Shown in pieces: positions 1 through 8,946 of a stretch of DNA of 64,000 bases; position 1 is the first letter of the stretch; every line of letters begins with the position of its first letter. The DNA is taken from the NCBI GenBank assembly GCA_965200115.1, contig OZ241336.1, forward strand, positions 3,224,001 to 3,288,000. Reading direction: 5' to 3'. Under the pieces are notes generated by a model. The model did not search any database, was not told where the DNA came from, and saw only the letters and a program-made list of their open reading frames with translations. The position numbers were made by a program, and so were the translations under genes. The stretch comes from JAPOUP01 sp026708635. Its GTDB lineage: Bacteria; Pseudomonadota; Alphaproteobacteria; Rhodobacterales; Rhodobacteraceae.

Positions 1-807
1 CGACAGCTAATCCCAGACGTCGTTGGTGAGACGTCCAGCGGGCTGCCACGCTCAAACGCACAAGCGAACAAATGGACCAAGGCCGTGCGGGAGCGCTTGC
101 CAGTTTGGGTATTGGAAGCGGTTCAACCACTGATTCAGCGGCGTATTGAAAGGGATCAAGTCTCCGCCAGCGTCCGTTCAGATGACGACAAGCTTCACAT
201 CGACTACGAGCCTTCCCATGAAGGGACAGGTTACATTCAAGCGACGGCACTTTTGGAGTTCGGGGCACGGTCTACAGGTGAACCCGCCGATGTCCAGGAT
301 GTCCATTGTGACATTGCGCCGACGCTTGGTGACTTGATGTTCCCGACTGCGCGGCCAAGGGTAATGAGACCGGAAAGAACGTTCTGGGAAAAGGCAACAG
401 CTGCACATGTCTACTGCCATCAAGGGACGTTCCGGGGCGGCCATCGATACGCGCGACACTGGTATGATCTGCTGTGTCTAAAAACCTGTGGCATTGCGAA
501 AGAAGCCATAAGAGACCGTGAGGTCGCAAACCGGGTGGCGGCGCACAAACAGCTCTTTTTTTGGGAGAAGGCATCGTCTGGAGGGGTAATTGACTACAAG
601 ACGGCAGTCGCCGGCCGACTTCGTCTCGTGCCCGAAGACAAAGCTCTGTCCGCACTGGAAGAAGACTACAGGAAAATGAACGAAGATGGGCTCTTCTCGG
701 CAGAACCTCCGGGATTTGCTGATTTGTTTCGGAACTCAAGGACCTTGAGCTGCAAGCAAACTCGGCGGACAGCGATGAATTGTGAAAAGGAGCAGGTTTC
801 AGAGTGA
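1..807 (+). CDS. AbiEii-type nucleotidyltransferase toxin, 3' part (5' end outside window)
   Basis: The frame is open from base 1, so the gene most likely begins upstream of the window; GTG at 85 is only an internal candidate. The visible protein matches the C-terminal two thirds of AbiEii/AbiGii nucleotidyltransferase toxins (type IV toxin-antitoxin and phage abortive infection). It shows the family-typical ERTFWEKATAAH segment followed by a YARHWYDL segment. The N-terminal nucleotidyltransferase core, which holds the metal ligands in this family, would lie to the left. No antitoxin gene is visible here. The stop overlaps the start of the next gene by 4 bases. A second, broken AbiE module lies at 43.3-44.1 kb. 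The family call is by motif recognition; whether the gene is intact cannot be seen. Confidence 0.72.
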   Translation, partial: RQLIPDVVGETSSGLPRSNAQANKWTKAVRERLPVWVLEAVQPLIQRRIERDQVSASVRSDDDKLHIDYEPSHEGTGYIQATALLEFGARSTGEPADVQDVHCDIAPTLGDLMFPTARPRVMRPERTFWEKATAAHVYCHQGTFRGGHRYARHWYDLLCLKTCGIAKEAIRDREVANRVAAHKQLFFWEKASSGGVIDYKTAVAGRLRLVPEDKALSALEEDYRKMNEDGLFSAEPPGFADLFRNSRTLSCKQTRRTAMNCEKEQVSE

Positions 808-1118
808 GCACGAGTGATGCAGATCCAGCACCTGAACCTCGTCCGACCATAGCCATTAGCTTGTCCGGTGGAGGGGCCCGTGCCATGGCATTTCACCTCG
901 GCTGCCGGCGCGCATTGCACGAGGTTGGCTTGTTACAGCGCACAGACGTGTTGTCTTGCGTTTCAGGAGGCTCCGTTATTGGGGCCATCTACGTCACCCA
1001 TGAAGGTCCCTTCGAGATGTTCGACAAGAAGATACAAGATACGCTTCGCCAAGGATTTGTCCGCTCGGCACTGCGCACGGCATTCACAACGCGTGAGGGT
1101 GTGAGACACAACGCGTGA
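804..1118 (+). pseudogene. Patatin-like phospholipase, truncated by a tandem duplication
   Basis: GTG start overlapping the preceding stop (GTGA). The 104-residue product carries the patatin oxyanion-hole motif SGGGARA (about residues 21-27) and the nucleophile region CVSGGS (about 52-57), the N-terminal signature of patatin-like acyl hydrolases. Members usually have 250 residues or more and a C-terminal Asp-Gly motif, which is missing. The frame ends at a TGA created inside the second copy of an exact 22-bp tandem duplication (1085-1128). Removing one copy would keep the frame open to the TAG at 1297-1299, so the duplication is the visible cause of the early stop, although even the restored frame would be short. 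I infer a recent inactivation on top of an older truncation. Confidence 0.7.
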
Positions 1119-1128
1119 GGGTGTGAGA
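1085..1128. repeat. Exact 22-bp tandem duplication, two units
   Basis: Units 1085-1106 and 1107-1128 are identical. Both lie in the patatin-like frame, and 22 is not a multiple of three, so the second copy shifts the frame into a stop. The lack of any divergence between the copies suggests a recent slipped-strand event, or possibly an assembly artefact. Confidence 0.9.
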
Positions 1129-1309
1129 GCGGGCATTTGTCGCCTGGATCTGCTGAGACGGCGGCTCACTCAATTAGGGCCCGTTGACATTCATCTCGCC
1201 GCCACCACGCCGGCGACGAGGTGTCGCGATCCCGACAAAATGAGATGCAAACGACAGTTTCCGGAAGCGTATCTGGACGCGTTCACGAAAGCCATGTAGG
1301 CTGGTCTTC

Positions 1310-1858
1310 ATGAGATCGATCGGGGGATTTGCGGTTACCTGTGTCACGGTGTTTTGTCTCATCGTGTTCTCGTCGTTCCCTGCCCAGGCGGATGGGAATC
1401 GCTATGAGAATCTTATGGCGAAGCTTGCCGCCGCCCGGAGCCAGTCGGAGGCCGATACGCTGTCCTCCGAGATATGGCGGATCTGGCTCACCGCACCTGA
1501 CGAGGTGGCGCAGGAGGTACTTGACGCCGCGTTGGTGCGTCGCCGGAGCCGGGATTATCTCGGTGCCATCCGGCAGCTTGACCGCCTGATCGGCGGTTGG
1601 CCGGATTACGCGGAGGGATGGAACCAGCGGGCAACGGTTCACTTCCTGCGGGGTGACTACGACGCTTCCCTGGTCGATGTGGCCGAGGTGCTGGCGCGCG
1701 AACCGCGGCATTTCGGTGCGCTGAGCGGCAAGGCGCTGATTCTCTATCGGCAGGGTAGGACGGCGCTGGCACTGATCACTTTACGCGAAGCGCTCAGGCA
1801 CAATCCGTTCCTGCGCGAACGCGCGATGCTGGAGGCGCTGGGCGGGACTGAGCTTTAG
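1310..1858 (+). CDS. Exported TPR-repeat protein
   Basis: A 182-residue protein with an N-terminal signal peptide (hydrophobic stretch at about residues 8-22, cleavage plausible after AQA) followed by tetratricopeptide-like helices. Visible repeat units are around residues 75-100 (RDYLGAIRQLDRLIG), 103-135 (GDYDASLVDVAEVLAREP) and 138-170 (GRTALALITLREALRHNP). Small periplasmic TPR proteins of this size are widespread in Rhodobacterales; they act as scaffolds, with no known specific role. The ATG at 1310 fits the signal peptide. It is monocistronic: a patatin relic lies upstream and an ABC operon begins about 180 bases downstream. Confidence 0.75.
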   Translation: MRSIGGFAVTCVTVFCLIVFSSFPAQADGNRYENLMAKLAAARSQSEADTLSSEIWRIWLTAPDEVAQEVLDAALVRRRSRDYLGAIRQLDRLIGGWPDYAEGWNQRATVHFLRGDYDASLVDVAEVLAREPRHFGALSGKALILYRQGRTALALITLREALRHNPFLRERAMLEALGGTEL

Positions 1859-2037
1859 GCATCGGCCGAAGCCGGACGGTTCGTTCCGCCATTCCGGGCG
1901 TCAGGCCAGACCCTCTCGGTCGTCCGGTGGAAATAATCCCTTGTGGGAGACCCGGACTTCTGATTGGCTAACGGATGGAGCTTCGGCACCGGCGTGGGAG
2001 ACGACCGTATTGGACCGCCGCAGACAGGAGGAACCGC

Positions 2038-3138
2038 TTGGTATCGTCGGATATAGATAGCGCATTCGTGGAATTCGACCACGTGCAGAAAAGCTATGAC
2101 GGTGAGACGCTTGTCGTAAAAAACCTGAATCTTTCCATGGCGAAAGGCGAATTCCTGACGATGCTCGGGCCGTCAGGGTCCGGAAAGACGACTTGCCTGA
2201 TGATGCTGGCGGGGTTCGAGACCGCGACCCATGGGGATATCCGTCTGGGCGGTGTCAGTATCAATAACATCTCGCCACATAAGCGCGGTATCGGGATGGT
2301 CTTCCAGAACTACGCGCTCTTCCCGCATATGACCGTCGCCGAGAACCTCAGTTTTCCGCTGGAGGTTCGCAGGATGCCGAAGGCCGAGAGGGAAGAGAAG
2401 GTTGTGCGCGCGCTGGATATGGTGCAGATGGGAGAGTTCGGCGGACGCCGCCCCGCGCAGCTCTCCGGCGGCCAGCAGCAGCGTATCGCGCTTGCCCGCG
2501 CACTGGTGTTCGAGGCCGAGCTGGTGCTCATGGATGAACCGCTTGGAGCGCTCGACAAGCAGCTGCGCGAGCATATGCAGTTCGAGATCAAGCACATCGT
2601 GGATGGGCTCGGTATCACGGTGGTCTACGTGACCCACGACCAGACGGAGGCGTTGACCATGTCGGATCGTGTGGCGGTCTTCAATGACGGAGTTATCCAG
2701 CAGATCGCCGCGCCGGACGAACTGTATGAACGCCCCCGGAACAGCTTTGTGGCGCAGTTCATAGGAGAGAACAACACGCTCACCGGCAGCGTAACGAAGA
2801 TCGAGGAAGGTGCCGCGGAGGTGACACTGGATGACGGCGAGGTCATCGATACCGTTCCGGTGAATGTCTCGGCAGTGGGCGATCGCACGCGGGTTTCCAT
2901 TCGTCCCGAACGGGTGGAATTCGACCTGAGCCGACTTCCGCCTGGAGCGCATACGGTTAATGCGGAGGTGATGGAGTTCATCTATATGGGTGATACGTTT
3001 CGTACGCGGCTAAGGGTTGCGGGAAACGATGAATTCATCGCAAAGACCCGTAACGCGCCGGGACAGAATAGGCTGCGGCCGGGAGCTAAACTCAAGATCG
3101 GCTGGCACCCTCAGGATTGTCGGGCGCTGGACGCCTGA
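2038..3138 (+). CDS. ABC importer ATPase, PotA/spermidine-putrescine class
   Basis: I place the start at TTG 2038 because AGGAGG lies at 2026-2031, six bases upstream, and homology begins there; an in-frame ATG-led extension to 1975 looks spurious. The 366-residue protein has Walker A GPSGSGKTT (about residues 44-52), a Q-loop at VFQNYALFPH, the ABC signature LSGGQQQR, Walker B VLMDEPL and a switch His in YVTHDQ. A C-terminal TOBE-type regulatory domain (about 270-366) is typical of PotA/UgpC ATPases. It would energise import through the two permeases at 4669-7177, receiving substrate from the binding protein at 3219. The substrate is not determined; polyamines or related small cations are the family default. 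Confidence 0.9.
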   Translation: MVSSDIDSAFVEFDHVQKSYDGETLVVKNLNLSMAKGEFLTMLGPSGSGKTTCLMMLAGFETATHGDIRLGGVSINNISPHKRGIGMVFQNYALFPHMTVAENLSFPLEVRRMPKAEREEKVVRALDMVQMGEFGGRRPAQLSGGQQQRIALARALVFEAELVLMDEPLGALDKQLREHMQFEIKHIVDGLGITVVYVTHDQTEALTMSDRVAVFNDGVIQQIAAPDELYERPRNSFVAQFIGENNTLTGSVTKIEEGAAEVTLDDGEVIDTVPVNVSAVGDRTRVSIRPERVEFDLSRLPPGAHTVNAEVMEFIYMGDTFRTRLRVAGNDEFIAKTRNAPGQNRLRPGAKLKIGWHPQDCRALDA

Positions 3139-3218
3139 TCGCAAGATTCCCTTCATCCAGGCCCTGCCCCGAGCCAAGAAGGGATATGTACACGGGGGAA
3201 ATATAAGGAGAGAATCGC

Positions 3219-4322
3219 ATGAAGACGAGAAGAGCCGCTATCGTACTTGCCGGCGCGGCGATGGCCGCCGGGTCGGCCGCCGCCCAGGATATGGTCGACG
3301 AACTGACCGTCGTCAGCTGGGGCGGCGCGTACACCAAGTCCCAGCAAAACGCCTATCACGACCCCTACATGGAAATGACGGGAGTGACGATCATCAATGA
3401 TGACAGTTCCGCCGAAGCCGTCGCGAAACTGCGGGCGATGAACGAGGCCGGAAACATCACCTGGGACGTGGTCGATACCGTAGCCGCCGACGCTATCCGC
3501 CTTTGTGACGAGGGACTGGCGATGGTCATCGATCATGACACGATGCTTGAACCCGCCCCGGACGGAACGCCGGCCACCGAGGATTTCGCCCCGTTCATTG
3601 TCAGTGAGTGCTATGTTCCGAACATCGTCTACTCGACGACATTCGGCTATCGCGTCGACATGGTTGGCGACACACCGCCCACGGACGTATGCGCCGTTTT
3701 CGACACGGAAACCTACCCGGGCAAGCGGGCGCTGGAAAGGCGACCGATCAATAACGTGGAGTGGGCGCTTCTCTGCGACGGTGTGGCCAAGGAGGACCTC
3801 TATGACGTTCTCGCCACCGAAGAGGGGCAGGACCGCGCCCTGGCCAAGCTGGATACCATCAAGGACGACGTCATATGGTGGAACGCCGGCGCGGACACGC
3901 CGCAGCTCCTGGCCGATGGCGAGGTCGTGATGGGCTCGACCTACAACGGTCGCCTGTTCTCCGTGATCGAGGAGCAGAAGCAGCCTGTCGCCATGCTCTG
4001 GGACGCCCAGGTCTTCGATCTTGACGGCTGGATCATTCCGGCGGGTCTCAGCCCGGAGCGTGAGGCGCGCGCGCTTCATTACCTCCGGTTCGCCACCGAC
4101 ACCCAGCGCCTGGCGGACCAGGCCAAGTGGATCGCGTATGGCCCGGCACGGATGAGTTCCGCACCTCTGGTCAGCACGCATGCCGATCTTGGTATCGAGA
4201 TGGCGCCGCACATGCCAACGGATCCCGAAAACGCCAAGAACACCATATTCTTCAACTATGAGTTCTGGGCGGATTACCGGGACGACATCGACGCCAAGTT
4301 CCAGGCCTGGCTGGCCCAGTGA
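3219..4322 (+). CDS. Periplasmic binding protein of PotD/PotF-like ABC importer
   Basis: A 367-residue extracellular solute-binding protein (family 1, polyamine-type). A signal peptide is visible (MKTRRAAIVLAGAAMAAG, likely cut after AAA near residue 22), followed by VSWGGAY, a signature of this PotD-like branch. AAGGAGAG lies just upstream of the ATG. It is the second gene of the operon, 80 bases after the ATPase. A GC hairpin follows directly after the stop, which probably lets the binding protein accumulate above the membrane subunits. The ligand is unknown; the acidic and Trp-rich protein is compatible with a cationic ligand, but this is inference. Confidence 0.88.
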   Translation: MKTRRAAIVLAGAAMAAGSAAAQDMVDELTVVSWGGAYTKSQQNAYHDPYMEMTGVTIINDDSSAEAVAKLRAMNEAGNITWDVVDTVAADAIRLCDEGLAMVIDHDTMLEPAPDGTPATEDFAPFIVSECYVPNIVYSTTFGYRVDMVGDTPPTDVCAVFDTETYPGKRALERRPINNVEWALLCDGVAKEDLYDVLATEEGQDRALAKLDTIKDDVIWWNAGADTPQLLADGEVVMGSTYNGRLFSVIEEQKQPVAMLWDAQVFDLDGWIIPAGLSPEREARALHYLRFATDTQRLADQAKWIAYGPARMSSAPLVSTHADLGIEMAPHMPTDPENAKNTIFFNYEFWADYRDDIDAKFQAWLAQ

Positions 4323-4334
4323 GCGAATGGGTTC

Positions 4335-4359
4335 GGGGCGGGCCGAAGCGGTCCGCCCC
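4335..4359 (+). promoter_or_regulatory. Intra-operon GC hairpin after binding-protein gene
   Basis: Inverted repeat with arms at 4335-4344 and 4350-4359 (one mismatch) and a 5-base loop, 12 bases after the binding-protein stop. There is no U-run, so it is more likely a 3' mRNA stabiliser or partial attenuator than a full terminator. Confidence 0.6.
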
Positions 4360-4379
4360 GATACCGCGGACCGAACGAT

Positions 4380-4667
4380 ATGCCCAGTGGCTACATCATC
4401 GCCCATATAAGGCTGACCGACCCGGAGGGCTACCGGGAGTACGTCCGCCGCGACACGCCGGTACTTGAGGGCAGGGGAGGCAGATTCCTCGTTCGGGGCG
4501 GCAGGAGTGAGGTCGTCGAGGGCGATAGCGGTGACCGGCATGTGGTCATCGAGTTTCCCAGCTACGAGGAAGCGGTCGCCGCCTACCGTGACCCGGAATA
4601 CCAGGAGGTGGCCGAAATCCGCCGACGCTGTGCCGAAAGCACCATCATTGTGGTTGAGGGCGCCTGA
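4380..4667 (+). CDS. DUF1330 family protein
   Basis: A 95-residue protein matching the DUF1330 ferredoxin-like (dimeric alpha/beta barrel) fold. It starts with GYIIAHIRLTDPEGYREY and has the family-typical VVIEFPSYEEAVAAYRDPEYQ around residues 55-76. DUF1330 proteins have no established reaction. It lies inside the ABC operon between the binding protein and the first permease, and the permease ATG follows the stop after one base, so it is co-translated with the transporter. The position suggests a cytoplasmic role in handling the imported compound. Confidence 0.85.
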   Translation: MPSGYIIAHIRLTDPEGYREYVRRDTPVLEGRGGRFLVRGGRSEVVEGDSGDRHVVIEFPSYEEAVAAYRDPEYQEVAEIRRRCAESTIIVVEGA

Positions 4668-4668
4668 A

Positions 4669-5940
4669 ATGTCCGCCGCCACCCGGGCCGGACCCGTGCT
4701 GGCGGCCGACGGCACCCCGTTAAAGCGATCTCTGGCGCGCGCCCTGAGGATGCAGAAGATCCGGGCGCTGCTGCTGGTCGCGCCACTGCTCGTTTTTGTC
4801 CTCATCACATTCGTTACGCCGATCGGACAGATGCTCTTCCGTTCCGTCGAGAACGATCTCGTTGCCGATACGTTGCCTCTCACGGTCGCGGCGCTGGCTG
4901 ACTGGGACGCCTCCGCGGGCGAGCTGCCGGAGGAACCTGTATTCAACGCTCTCGCCCGCGACATGATCGTCGCGGTTCGGGAGAAGAACCACACAAAGCT
5001 CGGCACGCGACTCAACTACGAGCGCACGGGCATGTCGTCACTGTTCCGCAAATCGGGCCGCCAGATCAGCAGATGGGATCCGGAGGAGGACGCGCCGTTC
5101 AGGGAACGGCTCATCGACGTGCATGAAGGCTGGGGCGAGATCGATACCTGGAAAACCATACAGACCCATTCCAGACGCCTCACTCCCGGCTATTTCCTCA
5201 ACGCAGTCGACATGCAGCTGACGCCCGACGGCCCCATGGCCCAGCCCGAGAGCAAGCGGATACTGATCAAGCTGTTCGGGCGAACCGTCTGGATGTCACT
5301 CGTGATTACGGTCACCTGCATAATACTGGCATATCCCGTCGCCTACCTTCTGGCGAATCTACCGCTTCGCAAGTCCAACCTGCTTCTGATCATGGTGCTC
5401 CTTCCATTCTGGACGTCGCTTCTGGTGCGGACATCGGCCTGGAAAGTCCTGCTTCAGCAACAGGGGGTTATAAACGACACGCTTGTCTGGTTGGGCCTCG
5501 TTGCGGATGAGGCGCGACTGGTGATGATTAACAACCAGTTCGGAACTATCGTGGCGATGACGCACATTCTGCTTCCGTTCATGATCCTGCCGATCTACTC
5601 CGTGATGCGGACCATCCCCCCGGCCTACGTTCGCGCGGCCAAATCCCTTGGCGCCACCGACTGGACCGCGTTCTGGCGTGTCTATTTCCCGCAGTCGGTG
5701 CCGGGGATAGGCGCCGGATCGATCCTCGTGTTCATCCTCGCCATCGGCTATTACATCACGCCGGAGATCGTGGGCGGCACAAAGGGTGTCTTTATCTCCA
5801 ACAGGATAGCCTATCATATTTCCTTCAGTCTCAACTGGGGTCTCGCCGCCGCGTTGGGGACCATTCTGCTCGTGGCCGTGCTGATCCTGTATTGGTGTTA
5901 TGACAGGATCGTCGGCATCGACAACGTGAAGCTGGGATAG
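4669..5940 (+). CDS. ABC permease, PotB-like, with long insertion
   Basis: The start at ATG 4669, one base after the DUF1330 stop, gives 423 residues; the frame is open further upstream but overlaps the neighbour. One transmembrane segment lies at about residues 30-52, followed by roughly 150 mostly soluble residues (to about 205), then a standard five-helix BPD_transp_1 domain. The EAA loop is visible as AAKSLGATDWTAFWRVYFPQ. PotB proteins are usually about 280-300 residues, so the insertion between TM1 and TM2 is extra and should face the periplasm. It pairs with the permease at 5945 and the ATPase at 2038. Confidence 0.87.
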   Translation: MSAATRAGPVLAADGTPLKRSLARALRMQKIRALLLVAPLLVFVLITFVTPIGQMLFRSVENDLVADTLPLTVAALADWDASAGELPEEPVFNALARDMIVAVREKNHTKLGTRLNYERTGMSSLFRKSGRQISRWDPEEDAPFRERLIDVHEGWGEIDTWKTIQTHSRRLTPGYFLNAVDMQLTPDGPMAQPESKRILIKLFGRTVWMSLVITVTCIILAYPVAYLLANLPLRKSNLLLIMVLLPFWTSLLVRTSAWKVLLQQQGVINDTLVWLGLVADEARLVMINNQFGTIVAMTHILLPFMILPIYSVMRTIPPAYVRAAKSLGATDWTAFWRVYFPQSVPGIGAGSILVFILAIGYYITPEIVGGTKGVFISNRIAYHISFSLNWGLAAALGTILLVAVLILYWCYDRIVGIDNVKLG

Positions 5941-5944
5941 GGCG

Positions 5945-7177
5945 ATGGACGACACACGCGACGGCTCCATCGGGAATTCCATGCCGTTCACCCTGACGGT
6001 TGTTGGGTCGGTCGCCGCGGTGGCGGCGCTGCCGGTAGGCCTGTCCGGTTCGCGGGAATTGGAATATATCCTGTCAATAGCGCTGGGTTCGGCTGCTATC
6101 TCGGTATTGACCGCCTTTATTTTGCTGAGCGCGGTTGGCTTGGGCGGCAGGGGGTACGCTATCGCCGCGGGCGCGGTGGTCGGCGCCGTTCTGGGCACCG
6201 TCGCGGGCGGCCCGGGCGGTGGTATGGCCGGGACGCCGACGGGCGCGGTCGCCGTTTGGTTCATCTATTGGATTCATTACCGCGGGTATCGGAACGGCCT
6301 GCCGCCATACCTCTCCTCACGGCAGGTACTTTGGTACTATGCCTATCGGCTGATCTGCGGATTGGTCTTTTTCTTTCTCATCGCGCCCATTCTCGTGATC
6401 CTGCCGCTGAGTTTCAACGCCCAGGATTTCTTTACCTTCACGCCGGAAATGCTGCGGTTCGAGGCTGAGGGATATTCCCTCAAGCATTACCGCGATTTCT
6501 TCACCAACAATGAATGGCAGCGGAGTTTCCGGAACTCGCTGATCATCGCGCCGATCGCGACCGCGATATCGGTCTCGCTCGGGACGCTCGCGGCGATCGG
6601 CCTGAGCCAGAGCCACGTTCCGTTCAAACGGTCGATCATGGCGATCCTGATCTCGCCGATGATCGTACCGCTTATCATTTCGGCGACCGGTATGTTCTTT
6701 TTCTACAGCCAGGTGGGTAACTGGATGGAAGGTTCGCTGGGACTCGAAAAGACGTTCGTTGGCTACGTGAAGATCGTGCTGGCACACGCGGTTCTGGGAA
6801 TACCGTTCGTGATCATCACCGTTACCGCGACGCTTGTGGGCTTCGACCGTTCGCTGACCCGTGCCGCGGCCAACCTGGGAGCCAACCCGGTCCGGACGTT
6901 TTTCAGCGTCCAGATGCCGTTGATTCTCCCCGGCGTGATTTCGGGTGCGCTGTTCGCGTTCATCACGTCGTTCGATGAGGTCGTCGTGGTTCTCTTTGTC
7001 GGCTCGGCAAGCCAGAAAACCCTTCCCTGGCAAATGTTTACGGGACTACGCGAGCAGATATCGCCGACGATACTCGCCGTGGCCACGATCCTTGTGGTGA
7101 TCTCCATCGCCCTTCTGACCACGGTTGAGCTACTGCGACGGCGATCGGAGGCGCTTCGCGGCATGTCGCCTGGATAG
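5945..7177 (+). CDS. ABC permease, PotC-like, with extra N-terminal membrane domain
   Basis: A 410-residue protein starting 4 bases after the previous stop. The PotC-like permease domain occupies about residues 130-400, with the EAA loop at AAANLGANPVRTFFSVQMP. About 120 extra residues precede it and contain three or four hydrophobic helices with a Gly-rich stretch (GAVVGAVLGTVAGGPGG). PotC is normally about 260-280 residues, so this is a lineage-specific extension. It is the last gene of the operon; the next gene is convergent. Together with the insertion in its partner it marks an unusual subtype of the spermidine/putrescine transporter class. Confidence 0.87.
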   Translation: MDDTRDGSIGNSMPFTLTVVGSVAAVAALPVGLSGSRELEYILSIALGSAAISVLTAFILLSAVGLGGRGYAIAAGAVVGAVLGTVAGGPGGGMAGTPTGAVAVWFIYWIHYRGYRNGLPPYLSSRQVLWYYAYRLICGLVFFFLIAPILVILPLSFNAQDFFTFTPEMLRFEAEGYSLKHYRDFFTNNEWQRSFRNSLIIAPIATAISVSLGTLAAIGLSQSHVPFKRSIMAILISPMIVPLIISATGMFFFYSQVGNWMEGSLGLEKTFVGYVKIVLAHAVLGIPFVIITVTATLVGFDRSLTRAAANLGANPVRTFFSVQMPLILPGVISGALFAFITSFDEVVVVLFVGSASQKTLPWQMFTGLREQISPTILAVATILVVISIALLTTVELLRRRSEALRGMSPG

Positions 7178-7426
7178 GGTCCCGGCACTCCTGTGTCGTC
7201 CGGTGGACGGGCGCCGCGCCCGGCGGTGGTGACGGCGGCGCGCCATCGCGGTCAACCCGGGTTCCGTCCACGGTGACCGGACTCCAGAAGTTTCCCGCCT
7301 GACGATGTTCCTGCGCGCGTGATCTCCGCCGCTCAGGGTTCGGTCGGCGGACCGTCGCTATGGACCGGCGCTATCTCCGGCACCGGGGACCGCCGGTCCC
7401 GACGCATGCCGATACCGCGCGCCCGG

Positions 7427-8359
7427 TCATTGTCCCAGGCATTCCAGCACGGCATCAAGGGCTGGAGGCTCACAGCCGGATTCCATGCAGTTCAGGGCGG
7501 CCGCGGCGGTTCCGAACGCGAGAGCGTTCTCCACGGATGCCCGATCCAGCCGATCAAGCGCCTCGACCGCCAGCCGCCCGGAGCGCGACAGGGCCGCGAG
7601 TACGCCGGCATGGAAGGTATCTCCCGCGCCTACGCTGTCCCGCACCTCCACCTGACGTCCCGCCATATCAAGCCGGCCTCCGGGCCACCAGGCCGACGCG
7701 CCATCCGCTCCCCGCGATACGATTACCAGACGCGTCTTTCCGTCAAGGAGACCGTTGACCACTTCCTCCTCGCTCGCCCCGGGATGGAGGAAGGCGAGAT
7801 CCTCGTCCGACAGCCGGATTATGTGGCTTGCGGCCGCGATTCGGGCGATGCGGTCGCGATACGCGTCCCCGTCGCTTACCAGACCCGGACGGCAGTTCGG
7901 ATCCAGGGATATGACCATGTGTCGCGATGCCCGCTCAGCCAGAGCCGCGTAGGCGCTCGCCGCGGGATCGGCAATCAGCGTGACCGAACCCACGTGCAGC
8001 GCTTCGGCCATACCCAGCGGTTCGGTCAGGCCCGTCCAGAGACGGCTCGCCGAGGTTCTGTCATAGAACGCGTAGCGCGCCTCACCGCCCGCTAGGCTAA
8101 CGAAAGCCAGGGTGCTGTCGTCGTCGCTCCGGCGGACGTTAGTGGTGTCGATGCCCTCGCGGACCATGTGGTCATGAAGCATGCCGCCGAACAGGTCGGT
8201 GGAAAGCGCGCCGACGAAAGAGACCTCCCGCTCCAGCCGCGCCAGTGCCGTCGCCACGTTCAGCACCGCACCGCCGGGTTTCGGGCTGAACGAGACCGAG
8301 CCGTCCGCGTGTTCCAGTGGCATGAAATCGATCAGCGCGTCACCACCGCAATAGATCAC
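7427..8359 (-). CDS. PfkB-family sugar kinase (fructokinase-like)
   Basis: I place the start at GTG 8359, preceded by GGAGAG at a good distance and giving the typical N-terminus VIYCGGDALIDFMP; an upstream in-frame ATG at 8383 is possible. The roughly 310-residue protein shows the PfkB features GGAVLNVATALARLE (substrate-side glycine motif near residue 37) and the C-terminal ATP/anion-hole signature DSVGAGDTFHAG with its catalytic Asp. It should phosphorylate a sugar, most likely fructose or a related ketose, in the cytoplasm. It is a single gene converging with the ABC operon, so its substrate cannot be deduced from context. Confidence 0.85.
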   Translation of the reverse strand: MIYCGGDALIDFMPLEHADGSVSFSPKPGGAVLNVATALARLEREVSFVGALSTDLFGGMLHDHMVREGIDTTNVRRSDDDSTLAFVSLAGGEARYAFYDRTSASRLWTGLTEPLGMAEALHVGSVTLIADPAASAYAALAERASRHMVISLDPNCRPGLVSDGDAYRDRIARIAAASHIIRLSDEDLAFLHPGASEEEVVNGLLDGKTRLVIVSRGADGASAWWPGGRLDMAGRQVEVRDSVGAGDTFHAGVLAALSRSGRLAVEALDRLDRASVENALAFGTAAAALNCMESGCEPPALDAVLECLGQ

Positions 8360-8946
8360 CGGATCTCTCCATACTGGCCCCACCCGCGGTCAGCTGAATA
8401 GATGACGCCACCTCATCTGGCAATTGGTACTGTTCAAATCGTATGCCGGACTTTACGCTGTGGCGAACGGAAACCGAAGCGGCGCTTGAATTCCGCTAGG
8501 TCAGGGAGACGGCACGGTGTCTTGTCGGCCGCAGAACATCGGATTGATCGACCGGCGGTCGGCTTCGGACGGTTGAGGCACCTCAATGCGTCGGTTTGAT
8601 CGCGCTGGACGGCAGGGGACTTGGGTGCGCCGTTACCCGCACGCGGCGGTTCCCGGCAGGATGGCTCAACCGTTTTGGGGAGCCGCTTGCGATGTTGGAC
8701 CTGAGCCAAAAACCGGTTTCCGCTCCGGCGGGAGCGCTCATTCCAACGACCGAACCATGACCCTCAGTTCCGTCGAGGATGGAAATTTGACCGATCCGCG
8801 GCGGAGGCGCTGGAACGTGGCCGCCGGAGCGGACCGCCCAATGGCGCATCCGAAGGAGAGCGGTGTCTCTATCGGGCCGCGCCGCCGCACCATAGAAGAG
8901 CGAAAGCCAAACATTCGGCGATTCGTCGACGCGAAGGGGAGACCCC
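8360..8946. other. Intergenic stretch without recognisable gene
   Basis: About 590 bases between the divergent kinase and dehydrogenase genes. Both strands hold open frames of 60-130 codons, but none has a ribosome site with a recognisable protein, and the translations are low-complexity Arg/Pro/Gly-rich. It probably carries the divergent promoters. AAGGGGAG at 8933-8940 is the ribosome-binding site of the next gene. Confidence 0.5.

Noticed and set aside
3153..5015. A 620-codon minus-strand open frame over the ABC binding protein and permease genes
   Set aside because: The plus strand encodes clear transporter proteins with motifs and ribosome sites; the antisense frame has no recognisable domain.
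7178..7426. A rho-independent terminator between the convergent ABC operon and kinase gene
   Set aside because: GC-rich self-complementary stretches exist, but none is followed by a T-run on either strand.
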